This document shows positions 57,003-64,000 of a stretch of DNA of 64,000 nt, piece by piece. A program made the position numbers and the translations under genes. Origin of the DNA: Roseicyclus marinus (lineage in GTDB: Bacteria; Pseudomonadota; Alphaproteobacteria; Rhodobacterales; Rhodobacteraceae); NCBI RefSeq assembly GCF_030163795.1, contig NZ_JASJOF010000007.1:62001-126000 (forward strand). The letters run 5' to 3'. The stretch's first letter is position 1, and every line of letters starts with the position of its first letter. The notes under the pieces are model-generated. The model ran no database searches. It saw nothing but the letters and a program-made list of their open reading frames with translations, and was not told the DNA's origin.

Positions 57003-58970
57003 ATGATACGACGTTTTATCGTGGTGCTGGCCGTGGCGCTTTTGGCGCTGGGTCATGGGCCGCGCGCCTTGGCGCAAGATGCGGGCACGGGTCTTCAGGC
57101 GCTGTTGCAGGTGGAGGCCGATCTCGTGGCCAATGCCTCGCGCCAGACGGTGCAGCAGGTTCTGGACAGGCTGATCGCCAGCGATCTGCCCGAGGTGCCG
57201 GGCTTTCTGACGCGCTGGGCCGCGCGCGAGGTGTACCAGCGGCAATCCGACGGGCTGTTCGTCTATGTGGCCGATCCCGATGCCGATCCGCTGGTTTTGG
57301 TGGATATCGTCACAGGGGCCGAGATCGGGACGGCGACCAGCCGCGAGGTGGCGCAGTTACGGCCCAACAGGGGCGTGCAGACGGTCATCGCCTCGGCGCT
57401 GGTGGCGTTCCAGTTGGGGGCGGAGGATCCGGCGGAGCGGTTGGCGGCGCTGGCGGCCATCGACAATGCGCCGGAGGAGAGCCATCTGGCGCTGTTGCGC
57501 GACCTGCTGGCGACGGAGAGCGATCCGGATGTGATCGAATTGGCCGAGGTTTTGCTGCCCAAGCTGGTGATCGCCTTCGACACGGATGATGCCGACCGGG
57601 TGGCGGCGATCGAAAGCCTTGCGGGCAATGTGAGCCTTGTGGCGCGGGCGACGTTGAACCCGCTCCTGGCGGTGACGAGCGGCGTGGGCGTGGCGCTGCC
57701 CGAGGTTGGGAACCTTGCCCGCGTTCTGGAGCCGGGGTCCGATATCGACGAGGTCGCGGCCTATGCGATGCTGGTGGAGGCGGGGCTGGCGCCCGCGCGG
57801 ATCAGCCGGGCGGAACAGCGCGACATCCTCGCCGCGCATGTGGTCGAGGGGCGCGTGGGCGGCGTTCCGGTGGCGCAGCTGGATACCGATGCCGCGCGCG
57901 ACCGGGCCTATGCCGCGTTAGTGGCCGAGGGGCTGGCCCTGCCCGCGCCGACCGAGGCGGACGTGACGGCGGCGCTGGACGCGCATGTGTTCTACGAGGT
58001 CTACAGGGAGGCGTCGGTGGCGGTGACCGATGCCGCGCGCGACACGCTGGAGGGGATCGACATGCGGGTCGGCGCCTACCGGGTGCTTGACCTGTCGCTG
58101 GACGGGTTGTCGCTTGCCTCGATCTATTTTCTTGCGGCCATCGGGCTTGCCATCACATTCGGCGTGATGGGGGTCATCAACATGGCCCATGGCGAATTCA
58201 TCATGATCGGGGCCTACACCGGCTACGTGGTGCAGACCATCGTGCCCGATTACACGCTTTCGATCGCCATCGCGATCCCGCTTGCCTTTGCGGTGACATT
58301 CGCGGGCGGGGTGGCGATGGAGCGGCTGGTGATCCGGTGGCTGTATCATCGCCCGCTCGAGACGCTTCTGGCGACATTCGGGATTTCCATCGCGCTGCAA
58401 CAGATCGTGCGCCAGATCTTCGGCACGCAGGCGCGGCCGCTGACGCCGCCCGACTGGCTGGCGGGGTCGGTTGCGATCAATGACGTGGTGTCGATCTCGT
58501 CGATCCGGATCGCGATCTTCCTGCTTGGCGTGATCTTTTTCGTGCTCCTCTGGCTGGTGCTGAACCGCACGAGGCTGGGGCTGGAGGTGCGGGCGGTGAC
58601 GCAGAACCCGGCCATGGCGGCCTCGATGGGGATCAACCCGGACCGGATCAACATGCTGACCTTCGGCCTTGGATCGGGGATCGCGGGGATTGCCGGGGTG
58701 GCCATCGGGCTGTTCGCGCAGGTCGTGCCGGATCTGGGGTCGAATTACATCGTCCAGAGTTTCATGACGGTCGTGGTGGGCGGCGTCGGCAACATTTTCG
58801 GCACGCTGATCGGGGCGGGGATGATCGGGGGTTTGCAGAAATTCATCGAATGGCTGAACCCCACGAACACGCTGGCCGCGCAGACCTACATGATCTTGTT
58901 CGTGATCTTGTTCATCCAGTTCCGTCCGCGCGGCATCATCGCGCTGCGCGGCCGTGCGGCGGGGGATTGA
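57003..58970 (+). CDS. urtB: Urea ABC transporter, permease UrtB
   Basis: 655 residues. A signal peptide (MIRRFIVVLAVALLALGHGPRALA) and a ~330-residue extracytoplasmic region precede the LivH-like membrane domain (~345-655: LASIYFLAAIGLAITFGVMGVINMAHGEFIMIGAYTGYVVQ, NPAMAASMGINPDRINMLTFGLGSGIAGIAGVAIG). The long periplasmic N part is typical of UrtB as against LivH. Its role in the import cycle is not known. Confidence 0.95.
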   Translation: MIRRFIVVLAVALLALGHGPRALAQDAGTGLQALLQVEADLVANASRQTVQQVLDRLIASDLPEVPGFLTRWAAREVYQRQSDGLFVYVADPDADPLVLVDIVTGAEIGTATSREVAQLRPNRGVQTVIASALVAFQLGAEDPAERLAALAAIDNAPEESHLALLRDLLATESDPDVIELAEVLLPKLVIAFDTDDADRVAAIESLAGNVSLVARATLNPLLAVTSGVGVALPEVGNLARVLEPGSDIDEVAAYAMLVEAGLAPARISRAEQRDILAAHVVEGRVGGVPVAQLDTDAARDRAYAALVAEGLALPAPTEADVTAALDAHVFYEVYREASVAVTDAARDTLEGIDMRVGAYRVLDLSLDGLSLASIYFLAAIGLAITFGVMGVINMAHGEFIMIGAYTGYVVQTIVPDYTLSIAIAIPLAFAVTFAGGVAMERLVIRWLYHRPLETLLATFGISIALQQIVRQIFGTQARPLTPPDWLAGSVAINDVVSISSIRIAIFLLGVIFFVLLWLVLNRTRLGLEVRAVTQNPAMAASMGINPDRINMLTFGLGSGIAGIAGVAIGLFAQVVPDLGSNYIVQSFMTVVVGGVGNIFGTLIGAGMIGGLQKFIEWLNPTNTLAAQTYMILFVILFIQFRPRGIIALRGRAAGD

Positions 58971-58971
58971 G

Positions 58972-60141
58972 ATGGAACGCTCGATCTTTGCCCGCAACCC
59001 GTCGGTGCCGATCTTCATCGGGGTGCTGACGCTGTTGGCCTTGGGCGTGACGGTGATGTCGGAAGCCTATGGGACCGGGGCCATTTCGGTCAGTTTCACC
59101 AAGGTTCTGGGCATGACGCTGTGCCTGTGCCTTGCGGCTTTGGCGATGGATCTGGTCTGGGGCTATTGCGGCATCCTGAGCCTTGGGCATTTCGCGTTCT
59201 TCGGGCTGGGGGGCTATGGCATCGGCATGTGGCTGATGACGGCCCGGACCGAGGATGTGGTGCGCGCGAATCTCATGGGCGGGGTGATCCCGCCGACCGA
59301 AGCCGAGGTGAGCGACGCCACGGCGGCGCAGATCTTTTCGGTGGTGGGGGCAACGGACTGGCCGTGGATGTGGGCGGCCTCGGGCAGCCTGGTTCTGAGC
59401 CTGTTGTTGGTGGTGCTGGTGCCGGGGGTGCTGGCGCTGGTCTTTGGCTGGCTGGCGTTCCGCAGCCGGGTGACGGGGGTATACCTGTCGATCCTGACGC
59501 AGGCGATGACGCTCGCCCTGTCGTTGTACCTGTTCCAGAACGACACGGGGCTGCGCGGAAACAATGGTCTGTCGGGCCTCCAGAATATCCCCGGATTGGA
59601 TACAGTGGGGCAGGACAGGATCTCGATCTGGTTTTTCTGGGCCTCGGCCGCCGCGCTGGGGCTGGCCTATGTGGGCGCGGTCTGGCTGGTGTCGGGCAAG
59701 TTCGGCAACATCATTCGCGGCATCCGCGACGACGAGCAGCGGGTGCGGTTTCTTGGCTACCGGGTCGAGGCCTACAAGCTGTTCGTGTTCACGCTGTCGG
59801 GCGTGATCTGCGGGATCGCGGGGGCGCTGTATTATCCGCAGGCGGGCATCGTGAACCCCGACGAGATCGCGCCCATCGCCTCGATCTACCTTGCGGTCTG
59901 GGTCGCCATCGGCGGGCGCGGGCGGCTTTACGGGGCGGTGATCGGGGCGGCGGCGGTGTCGCTTTTGTCGACCTATTTCACCGGCGGGCGGGCGCCCGAT
60001 ATCGATCTGGGTATCTATACGATCGAATGGGTCGATTGGTGGCCGGTCCTTTTGGGCCTTGGCTTTGTGCTTGTCACGCTGTTCGCGCCCAAGGGTCTGG
60101 GCGGGCTGGTCGATTACATCGTCAGGAAGGACCGCGCATGA
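58972..60141 (+). CDS. urtC: Urea ABC transporter, permease UrtC
   Basis: 389 residues, LivM-like. Membrane segments with LAALAMDLVWGYCGILSLGHFAFFGLGGYGIGMWLM, FGWLAFRSRVTGVYLSILTQAMTLALSLYLFQNDTGLRGNNGLSGL and the coupling loop SGKFGNIIRGIRDDEQRVRFLGYRVEAYKLFVFTLSG. Start 58972; a six-codon upstream extension to 58954 overlaps urtB and is less likely. Confidence 0.95.
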   Translation: MERSIFARNPSVPIFIGVLTLLALGVTVMSEAYGTGAISVSFTKVLGMTLCLCLAALAMDLVWGYCGILSLGHFAFFGLGGYGIGMWLMTARTEDVVRANLMGGVIPPTEAEVSDATAAQIFSVVGATDWPWMWAASGSLVLSLLLVVLVPGVLALVFGWLAFRSRVTGVYLSILTQAMTLALSLYLFQNDTGLRGNNGLSGLQNIPGLDTVGQDRISIWFFWASAAALGLAYVGAVWLVSGKFGNIIRGIRDDEQRVRFLGYRVEAYKLFVFTLSGVICGIAGALYYPQAGIVNPDEIAPIASIYLAVWVAIGGRGRLYGAVIGAAAVSLLSTYFTGGRAPDIDLGIYTIEWVDWWPVLLGLGFVLVTLFAPKGLGGLVDYIVRKDRA

Positions 60142-60878
60142 ACTCGCTTTTGGAGGTGCAGGGGATTTCCGTCAGTTTCGATGGGTTCCGCGCGATCAAC
60201 AACCTGAGTTTCGTCATCGGCTGCCCCGAGATGCGGGCGGTGATCGGGCCAAATGGCGCGGGCAAGACGACCTTCATGGATATCGTCACCGGCAAGACGC
60301 GCCCCGATACCGGCAGCGTGCGCTGGGGCGAGACGGGGCGGTCGCTTTTGGCGTTGTCGGAGGCCGAGATCGCGCAGGTGGGTGTGGGGCGCAAGTTCCA
60401 GCGCCCAACCGTTTTCGAGGATCAGAGCGTGTGGGACAACCTGCGGGTCTCGCTCAAGAAACCGCGAGGCCCCATCGCTGCGCTGTTCGACCGGGTGACC
60501 GAGGCGGATCGCGCGCGGATCGACGAGATCGCGGCCGAGATCGGCCTGTCCGACCATCTGGACCGGCCCGCCGGCATCCTGAGCCATGGGCAGAAGCAAT
60601 GGCTGGAGATCGGGATGCTCTTGGCGCAGGACCCGAGGCTTTTGCTGGTCGATGAACCCGCGGCGGGCATGACGACCGAGGAGCGGGAGCATACTACCGC
60701 GCTGCTCAAGCGGCTGGCGCAAAGCCATGCGGTCGTCGTGGTGGAACATGACATGGAATTCGTGCGGCGGCTGGAGTGCCGGGTCACGGTCCTGCACGAG
60801 GGATCGGTTTTGGCCGAGGGCTCGCTCGATCACGTGATGGCCGATGAGCGGGTCATCGAAGTTTATCTGGGGCGCTGA
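60138..60878 (+). CDS. urtD: Urea ABC transporter, ATP-binding protein UrtD
   Basis: 246 residues, LivG-like ATPase. Walker A IGPNGAGKTTFMDIVTGKTRPDTG, Q loop VGRKFQRPTVFEDQSVWDNL, signature LSHGQKQWLEIGMLL (UrtD proteins use SHGQKQ), Walker B LLLVDEPAAGMT and VVVEHDMEFVR. The ATG overlaps the urtC stop (ATGA). Confidence 0.96.
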   Translation: MNSLLEVQGISVSFDGFRAINNLSFVIGCPEMRAVIGPNGAGKTTFMDIVTGKTRPDTGSVRWGETGRSLLALSEAEIAQVGVGRKFQRPTVFEDQSVWDNLRVSLKKPRGPIAALFDRVTEADRARIDEIAAEIGLSDHLDRPAGILSHGQKQWLEIGMLLAQDPRLLLVDEPAAGMTTEEREHTTALLKRLAQSHAVVVVEHDMEFVRRLECRVTVLHEGSVLAEGSLDHVMADERVIEVYLGR

Positions 60879-60879
60879 G

Positions 60880-61581
60880 ATGCTGGAAACCCGCGATCTG
60901 ACGCTTCACTACGGCGGCAGCCAGATCCTGAACAAGGTGTCGCTGACCGCGCCCAAGGGGCAGGTGACCTGCGTCATGGGCACGAACGGGGTTGGCAAGA
61001 CATCGCTGATGAAAGCCATCGCGGGCACCCATGCGCGGTCGGGCGGTGAGGTGATCCTGAACGGGCAGAGCCTGCCGAAACTGCCCGCGCACCGGCTGGC
61101 GCAGATGGGGGTGGGATATGTGCCGCAGGGGCGGATGATTTTTCCGCTGCTGACGGTGCGCGAGAATCTCGAGACGGGGCTTGCCTGCCTGCCCAAGTCC
61201 GAACGCGTCGTGCCCGCCCGGATCTACGAGATGTTCCCGGTCCTGAAAGAGATGCAGAACCGGCGCGGCGGCGATCTGTCGGGGGGGCAGCAGCAGCAGT
61301 TGGCCATCGGGCGGGCCCTGGTGACGCGGCCCAAGCTTTTGCTGATGGACGAGCCGACCGAGGGCATCCAGCCCAACATCATCCAGTTGATCGGGCGGGT
61401 GATCGAACAGCTGCGCGCCGAGGGCGAGATGGCCATCGTGCTGGTCGAGCAATATTTCGATTTCGCCTATGCGCTGGCGGATCGGTTCCATGTGCTGAGC
61501 CGGGGCGCGACGGTGTTTTCGGCGGCAAAGGCCGACACGACGCGCGAGGCGGTGCAAAACGCCTTCAGCCTGAAAGGGTGA
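60880..61581 (+). CDS. urtE: Urea ABC transporter, ATP-binding protein UrtE
   Basis: 233 residues, LivF-like ATPase. Walker A MGTNGVGKTSLMKAIAG, Q-loop segment GVGYVPQGRMIFPLLTVRENL, signature LSGGQQQQLAIGRAL, Walker B LLLMDEPTEGIQPNI, IVLVEQYFDFA. One base separates it from urtD. Urease genes, which often follow, are not present; the attachment site of a mobile element begins 26 bases downstream. Confidence 0.96.
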   Translation: MLETRDLTLHYGGSQILNKVSLTAPKGQVTCVMGTNGVGKTSLMKAIAGTHARSGGEVILNGQSLPKLPAHRLAQMGVGYVPQGRMIFPLLTVRENLETGLACLPKSERVVPARIYEMFPVLKEMQNRRGGDLSGGQQQQLAIGRALVTRPKLLLMDEPTEGIQPNIIQLIGRVIEQLRAEGEMAIVLVEQYFDFAYALADRFHVLSRGATVFSAAKADTTREAVQNAFSLKG

Positions 61582-61606
61582 GGGACTGCCACTGGAAGGG
61601 AAAGGG

Positions 61607-61653
61607 TGGAGGCGAGTACCGGAATCGAACCGGTCTTCACGGATTTGAAATCC
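61607..61653 (-). other. Attachment site: 3' half of a tRNA-Cys-like gene
   Basis: Read on the minus strand, the 47 bases give GGA-TTTCAAA-TCC (anticodon arm), a 5-bp T stem ACCGG-TTCGATT-CCGGT, the acceptor strand ACTCGCC, U73 and an encoded CCA. U73 and this 3' end are typical of tRNA-Cys. The 5' half is absent: no GGCGAGT partner lies upstream on the minus strand, and anticodon-stem pair 28-42 is broken. This is the usual footprint left when an element integrates in a tRNA 3' end. The loop triplet is TCA instead of the tRNA-Cys GCA. Confidence 0.75.
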
Positions 61654-61693
61654 CTCCATCATGTAAATCAAAACAAGTACTTAGGCTTAAATT

Positions 61694-61734
61694 GGTATCA
61701 GGACATATGCCGAACAGTAAGAGAACCTGATACC
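61694..61734. repeat. Inverted repeat near the element edge
   Basis: GGTATCAGG (61694-61702) and CCTGATACC (61726-61734), a perfect 9-bp pair 23 bases apart, 41 bases inside the attachment site. It could be a recombination-protein site, an operator of the HTH gene or part of an oriT. A second pair GCCCCC/GGGGGC (61745-61766) lies just before the start codon. Confidence 0.55.
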
Positions 61735-61772
61735 TTCGAAAATTGCCCCCATCTCGCCCCGGGGGCTGCTCG

Positions 61773-62627
61773 ATGAGCTGGCGTGTGGCGAATGCGTGTG
61801 CCGAGCGGAAGTTTGGCAGTGCCACGCGCAAGCAGATCATCATGTTTCTGGCCGACAAGGCGAGCGACGATGGTTCGGGCATCTGGTGTTCCAAGGGCAC
61901 GATTCAACGGCACACTGAGCTGGGGGAGAGCACGGTCAAACGGACGATCCGGGAGTTGCGGAGGGAAGGTATTCTGGTCGAGACTGGCGTGCGCAAATGC
62001 AAGAACGGTTTCACCATCGCTTACCGGATCGATCTGGCCAAGGTCGAGGCGCTGGAACTGACCGCAGAACCCGAAATCGAGACGGGGGCCACAGTGGACC
62101 CCGTCCAGACTGGCCCCGGAACGGGGGCCACGGTGGCCGGGGTACCGGGGCCACCACGGCCCCCAAACCATCCTAAATTCATCCATAAACCTCCTACGCG
62201 CGAGCGCGCGGCGGCGGAGGATGAGGAGGCTGAGAAGGTATTGGCGGCCTATCCTCCTGACCGGGTGCGGGGGAAGGCGGATTGTCTCAGGCGGATCAGG
62301 GAGGCCCTGGATGCCGGGACGGAGTTCGAGGACCTGTTGCAGGCTGTGAGGGCCTACGCGAACGAGAGCACGGGCTTCACCCGGTCTAAGGTCTGTTTCT
62401 CGGACAACTGGTTCAAGTCTTGGAAGTGGCGGGCCTATATCGAGGACATTGCCACGGGCCGAGAAGAGACGAAGGCAAATCAGGCCAAGGCGCTGGCGGG
62501 CTTGGCGGGTTGGGTCACGAACCGCCATCCGCTCTGCCGCCACATCACACCCAGCCAGGTCGACGCATTGCTGGCCATAAAGCTGGTGACACAGGCGCAA
62601 ATCCAGGCGGCTGGGCTTAGATCATGA
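61773..62627 (+). CDS. Helix-turn-helix domain protein of a mobile element
   Basis: 284 residues. The N-terminal winged-helix domain (~10-75: ATRKQIIMFLADKASDDGSGIWCSKGTIQRHTELGESTVKRTIRELRREGILVETG) is of the HTH_36 kind found in plasmid and phage proteins. A Gly/Pro-rich linker (GPGTGATVAGVPGPPRPP) leads to a C-terminal helical region (~150-284) that I do not recognise. Start 61773 is chosen since the frame from 61743 adds only ten residues without support. It overlaps the MobC-like gene by four bases. A replication or transfer-regulating role is possible. Confidence 0.75.
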   Translation: MSWRVANACAERKFGSATRKQIIMFLADKASDDGSGIWCSKGTIQRHTELGESTVKRTIRELRREGILVETGVRKCKNGFTIAYRIDLAKVEALELTAEPEIETGATVDPVQTGPGTGATVAGVPGPPRPPNHPKFIHKPPTRERAAAEDEEAEKVLAAYPPDRVRGKADCLRRIREALDAGTEFEDLLQAVRAYANESTGFTRSKVCFSDNWFKSWKWRAYIEDIATGREETKANQAKALAGLAGWVTNRHPLCRHITPSQVDALLAIKLVTQAQIQAAGLRS

Positions 62628-63082
62628 GCGCCACCAATTCCACCGAAGCGCAAACAGCAAGGCGACCCATGTCATACGCTGGCGCTGCTGACCCGGGACC
62701 TTGCGAGGGGCGGCAAGCCTCCCCTTCGAACCCCACCCGCGCAAAGGAGGCGCTGACGGAGACCTTCGTTTTCCGTTGCACGGCCAACGAGAAGGCCGAG
62801 CTGCGCGCCCAGGCCGAAGCCGCTGGTCTTCCTGCCGCAACGCTCTTGCGTGAGGCTCTTGGCCTGACCGCAGCGCGCCGCCGCAAGCCCGTGCCGCGCG
62901 TCGATCCAGCCCTGGTGCTGGCGGTGGGGCGCATCGGCGGCAACCTCAACCAGATCGCGCGTTGGCTGAACCGCGCGATGCTGGTGGGTCGCACCGATCT
63001 CGACAGCCTGACCATAGCGCGCAGCCTCGTGATGATCGAACGCCAGCTAGCCCTGCTTCTAGACGAGGCACGGCGGTGCTGA
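62624..63082 (+). CDS. MobC-like relaxosome accessory protein
   Basis: 152 residues. A disordered N terminus is followed by a ribbon-helix-helix-like segment (ETFVFRCTANEKAELRAQAEAAGLPAATLLREALGL) and the MobC/BmgB signature VGRIGGNLNQIARWLNRAM. Such proteins bind oriT and help the relaxase open the DNA. Overlaps the relaxase start by seven bases. Confidence 0.85.
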   Translation: MSATNSTEAQTARRPMSYAGAADPGPCEGRQASPSNPTRAKEALTETFVFRCTANEKAELRAQAEAAGLPAATLLREALGLTAARRRKPVPRVDPALVLAVGRIGGNLNQIARWLNRAMLVGRTDLDSLTIARSLVMIERQLALLLDEARRC

Positions 63083-64000
63083 TCAAATTCTTCCCCAACG
63101 GCAAGGGCGCGGGCGCGGGGCCGATCGGCTACCTCTTGGCCGAGTGCGTGCTGGACTATGACGGCAACCGCGACTTGATCCGCGATGCCGATGGTCAGCC
63201 GCTGACAGTGATCCGCGCCCCCTTGCCCGAGGTGTTGCACGGCGACCCCAGCCGCACCGAGGCTTTGATCGACGCCAGCTGCCACCAGTGGACCTACCGC
63301 TCGGGCGTGATCAGCTTTGAGGCTCAGGACGCGCCGACTGACGCACAGCAATCCGAAGTCATGGAAGCCTTCGAGAAGCTGGCCTTCGCGGGTCTGGACG
63401 GCGAGCAATTCGACATACTTTGGATTCGCCACAGCCACGAGCACCGCGTCGAGCTGCACTTCTGCATGCCGCGTCTTGAACTGACCACCGGACGCAGCCT
63501 GAACATCGCGCCGCCTGGCTATCAGGATGCCTATGATAGTTTGCGTGACCTGATGAACCAGCGTCACGGTTGGGCTGACCCGATGGACCCAGAGCGCGTC
63601 CGGGAAGTGCGCGACACCATCGAGGCTCCGACCCGTGCCCAGGGCCGCGATGAGCTGCATGCGTGGATCCTCGACCAGATTTCTATGTGTCTGATCGAAG
63701 ATCGCGCCAGCATGATCGACGTGCTCACGGACGCGGGGTTTGAACTGCCCCGCGTTGGCAAGGCCTACTTGACCGTCCAGGACCCCGAGACCGGTGAACG
63801 CTGGCGCTTGAAAGGAGAGATTTTCCATGAACGCTGGCAAGCCGATCCGGCTGAGCGAGAAGCTGAACGAGGAGCTCGACGTGATCAGGCAGGAACACGT
63901 CGTCTCGACGGCATCCCAGCTGCAGAGCTTCAGAACCGATTTGAAAGCTATTGCGAGCGCCGCGCAGCGTACCATCGAGAGCGATATGCAACAATTCCTC
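63076..64000 (+). CDS. Relaxase/mobilization nuclease, N-terminal part (runs off window)
   Basis: Open to the last base, at least 308 residues, from GTG at 63076 overlapping the mobC-like stop. MLIKFFPNGKGAGAGPIGYLLAECVLDYDGN resembles MobA/relaxase N termini, and LWIRHSHEHRVELHFCMPRLEL (~115-136) gives the His-rich metal site (three His) of rolling-hairpin relaxases. The likely catalytic Tyr is not pinned down. After ~residue 250 the sequence becomes charged and helical. Nicks oriT and pilots the strand during mobilization. Confidence 0.85.
   Translation, partial: MLIKFFPNGKGAGAGPIGYLLAECVLDYDGNRDLIRDADGQPLTVIRAPLPEVLHGDPSRTEALIDASCHQWTYRSGVISFEAQDAPTDAQQSEVMEAFEKLAFAGLDGEQFDILWIRHSHEHRVELHFCMPRLELTTGRSLNIAPPGYQDAYDSLRDLMNQRHGWADPMDPERVREVRDTIEAPTRAQGRDELHAWILDQISMCLIEDRASMIDVLTDAGFELPRVGKAYLTVQDPETGERWRLKGEIFHERWQADPAEREAERGARRDQAGTRRLDGIPAAELQNRFESYCERRAAYHRERYATIP

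Larger units (their letters stand above)
61607..64000 (+). mobile_element. Left end of an integrated mobilizable element (continues beyond window)
   Basis: Bounded on the left by the tRNA-half attachment site and carrying an HTH protein gene, a MobC-like gene and a relaxase gene in one overlapping run. No integrase is seen in this window, so it should lie further right, next to an intact tRNA gene rebuilt at the other junction. It could be an integrative mobilizable or conjugative element. Confidence 0.7.

Noticed and set aside
61600-61690. Complete functional tRNA gene
   Set aside because: No 5' acceptor strand, D arm or matched anticodon stem upstream on the minus strand, so only a 3' half is present.
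62617-63975. Minus-strand open frame opposite the mobilization genes
   Set aside because: The plus strand carries overlapping mobC-like and relaxase genes with recognisable motifs; the minus frame has none.

Overview
The window is a high-GC chromosomal segment of an alphaproteobacterium, most likely a marine Rhodobacterales (Roseobacter/Paracoccaceae) species. This is inferred from the leucine-degradation cluster, a 14-subunit nuo operon carrying extra small genes, a NuoE with a C-terminal helix-hairpin-helix tail, a complete beta-hydroxyaspartate cycle cluster, and a family of intergenic repeats with the core CCCCCGGAGTTTTTTGCCAAGATGAAG-like sequence. Genes are densely packed with many 4-base start/stop overlaps, and no gap exceeds 300 bases.

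Layout. 1-7575: leucine/isovalerate catabolism (3' end of isovaleryl-CoA dehydrogenase, two small exported proteins of unknown function, mccB, mccA, a GST-like protein, HMG-CoA lyase, methylglutaconyl-CoA hydratase). 7673-10298: a zinc-independent quinone reductase-like MDR protein and a 4-coumarate/fatty acyl-CoA ligase. 10439-30145: respiratory complex I genes nuoA-N in canonical order with ten interspersed accessory ORFs (small membrane proteins, three lipoproteins, two further HHH-tail proteins, a carboxymuconolactone decarboxylase-like protein). 30135-33376: birA, coaX and RNase J, closed by a strong symmetric terminator at 33398-33427. 33449-39006 (minus strand): DEAD-box helicase, a conserved unknown, release factor 3 and a Hint-domain protein. 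39106-43753: an atypical SDR, an orphan ABC ATPase, tatABC and a DUF815-type ATPase. 43815-44930 (minus): AlkB-type alkane hydroxylase/fatty-acid desaturase superfamily protein. 45061-49071: ftsY, an EamA transporter, yciB-like, a pseudouridine synthase (minus) and tadA.

49201-54652 holds the beta-hydroxyaspartate cycle: bhcABCD on the minus strand and the divergent IclR-type regulator bhcR. Together they convert two glyoxylate into oxaloacetate by way of glycine, beta-hydroxyaspartate, iminosuccinate and aspartate. 54661-61581 is a LysR gene divergent from a complete urea ABC importer, urtABCDE. Directly after urtE, a 47-base 3' half of a tRNA-Cys-like gene marks the edge of an integrated mobilizable element (an HTH protein, a MobC-like protein and a relaxase that runs off the window end).

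The most interesting points are: the tRNA-half attachment site whose anticodon triplet reads TCA; three related helix-hairpin-helix tails inside one nuo operon; two families of dispersed palindromic repeats, one member of which lies in frame inside mccB; a row of three near-perfect palindromes downstream of prfC; and a 30-bp tandem duplication that repeats the 3' end of the alkB gene. The biological systems themselves (leucine degradation, complex I, BHA cycle, Tat, urea uptake) are known, and I saw no clear evidence of an undescribed multigene pathway.
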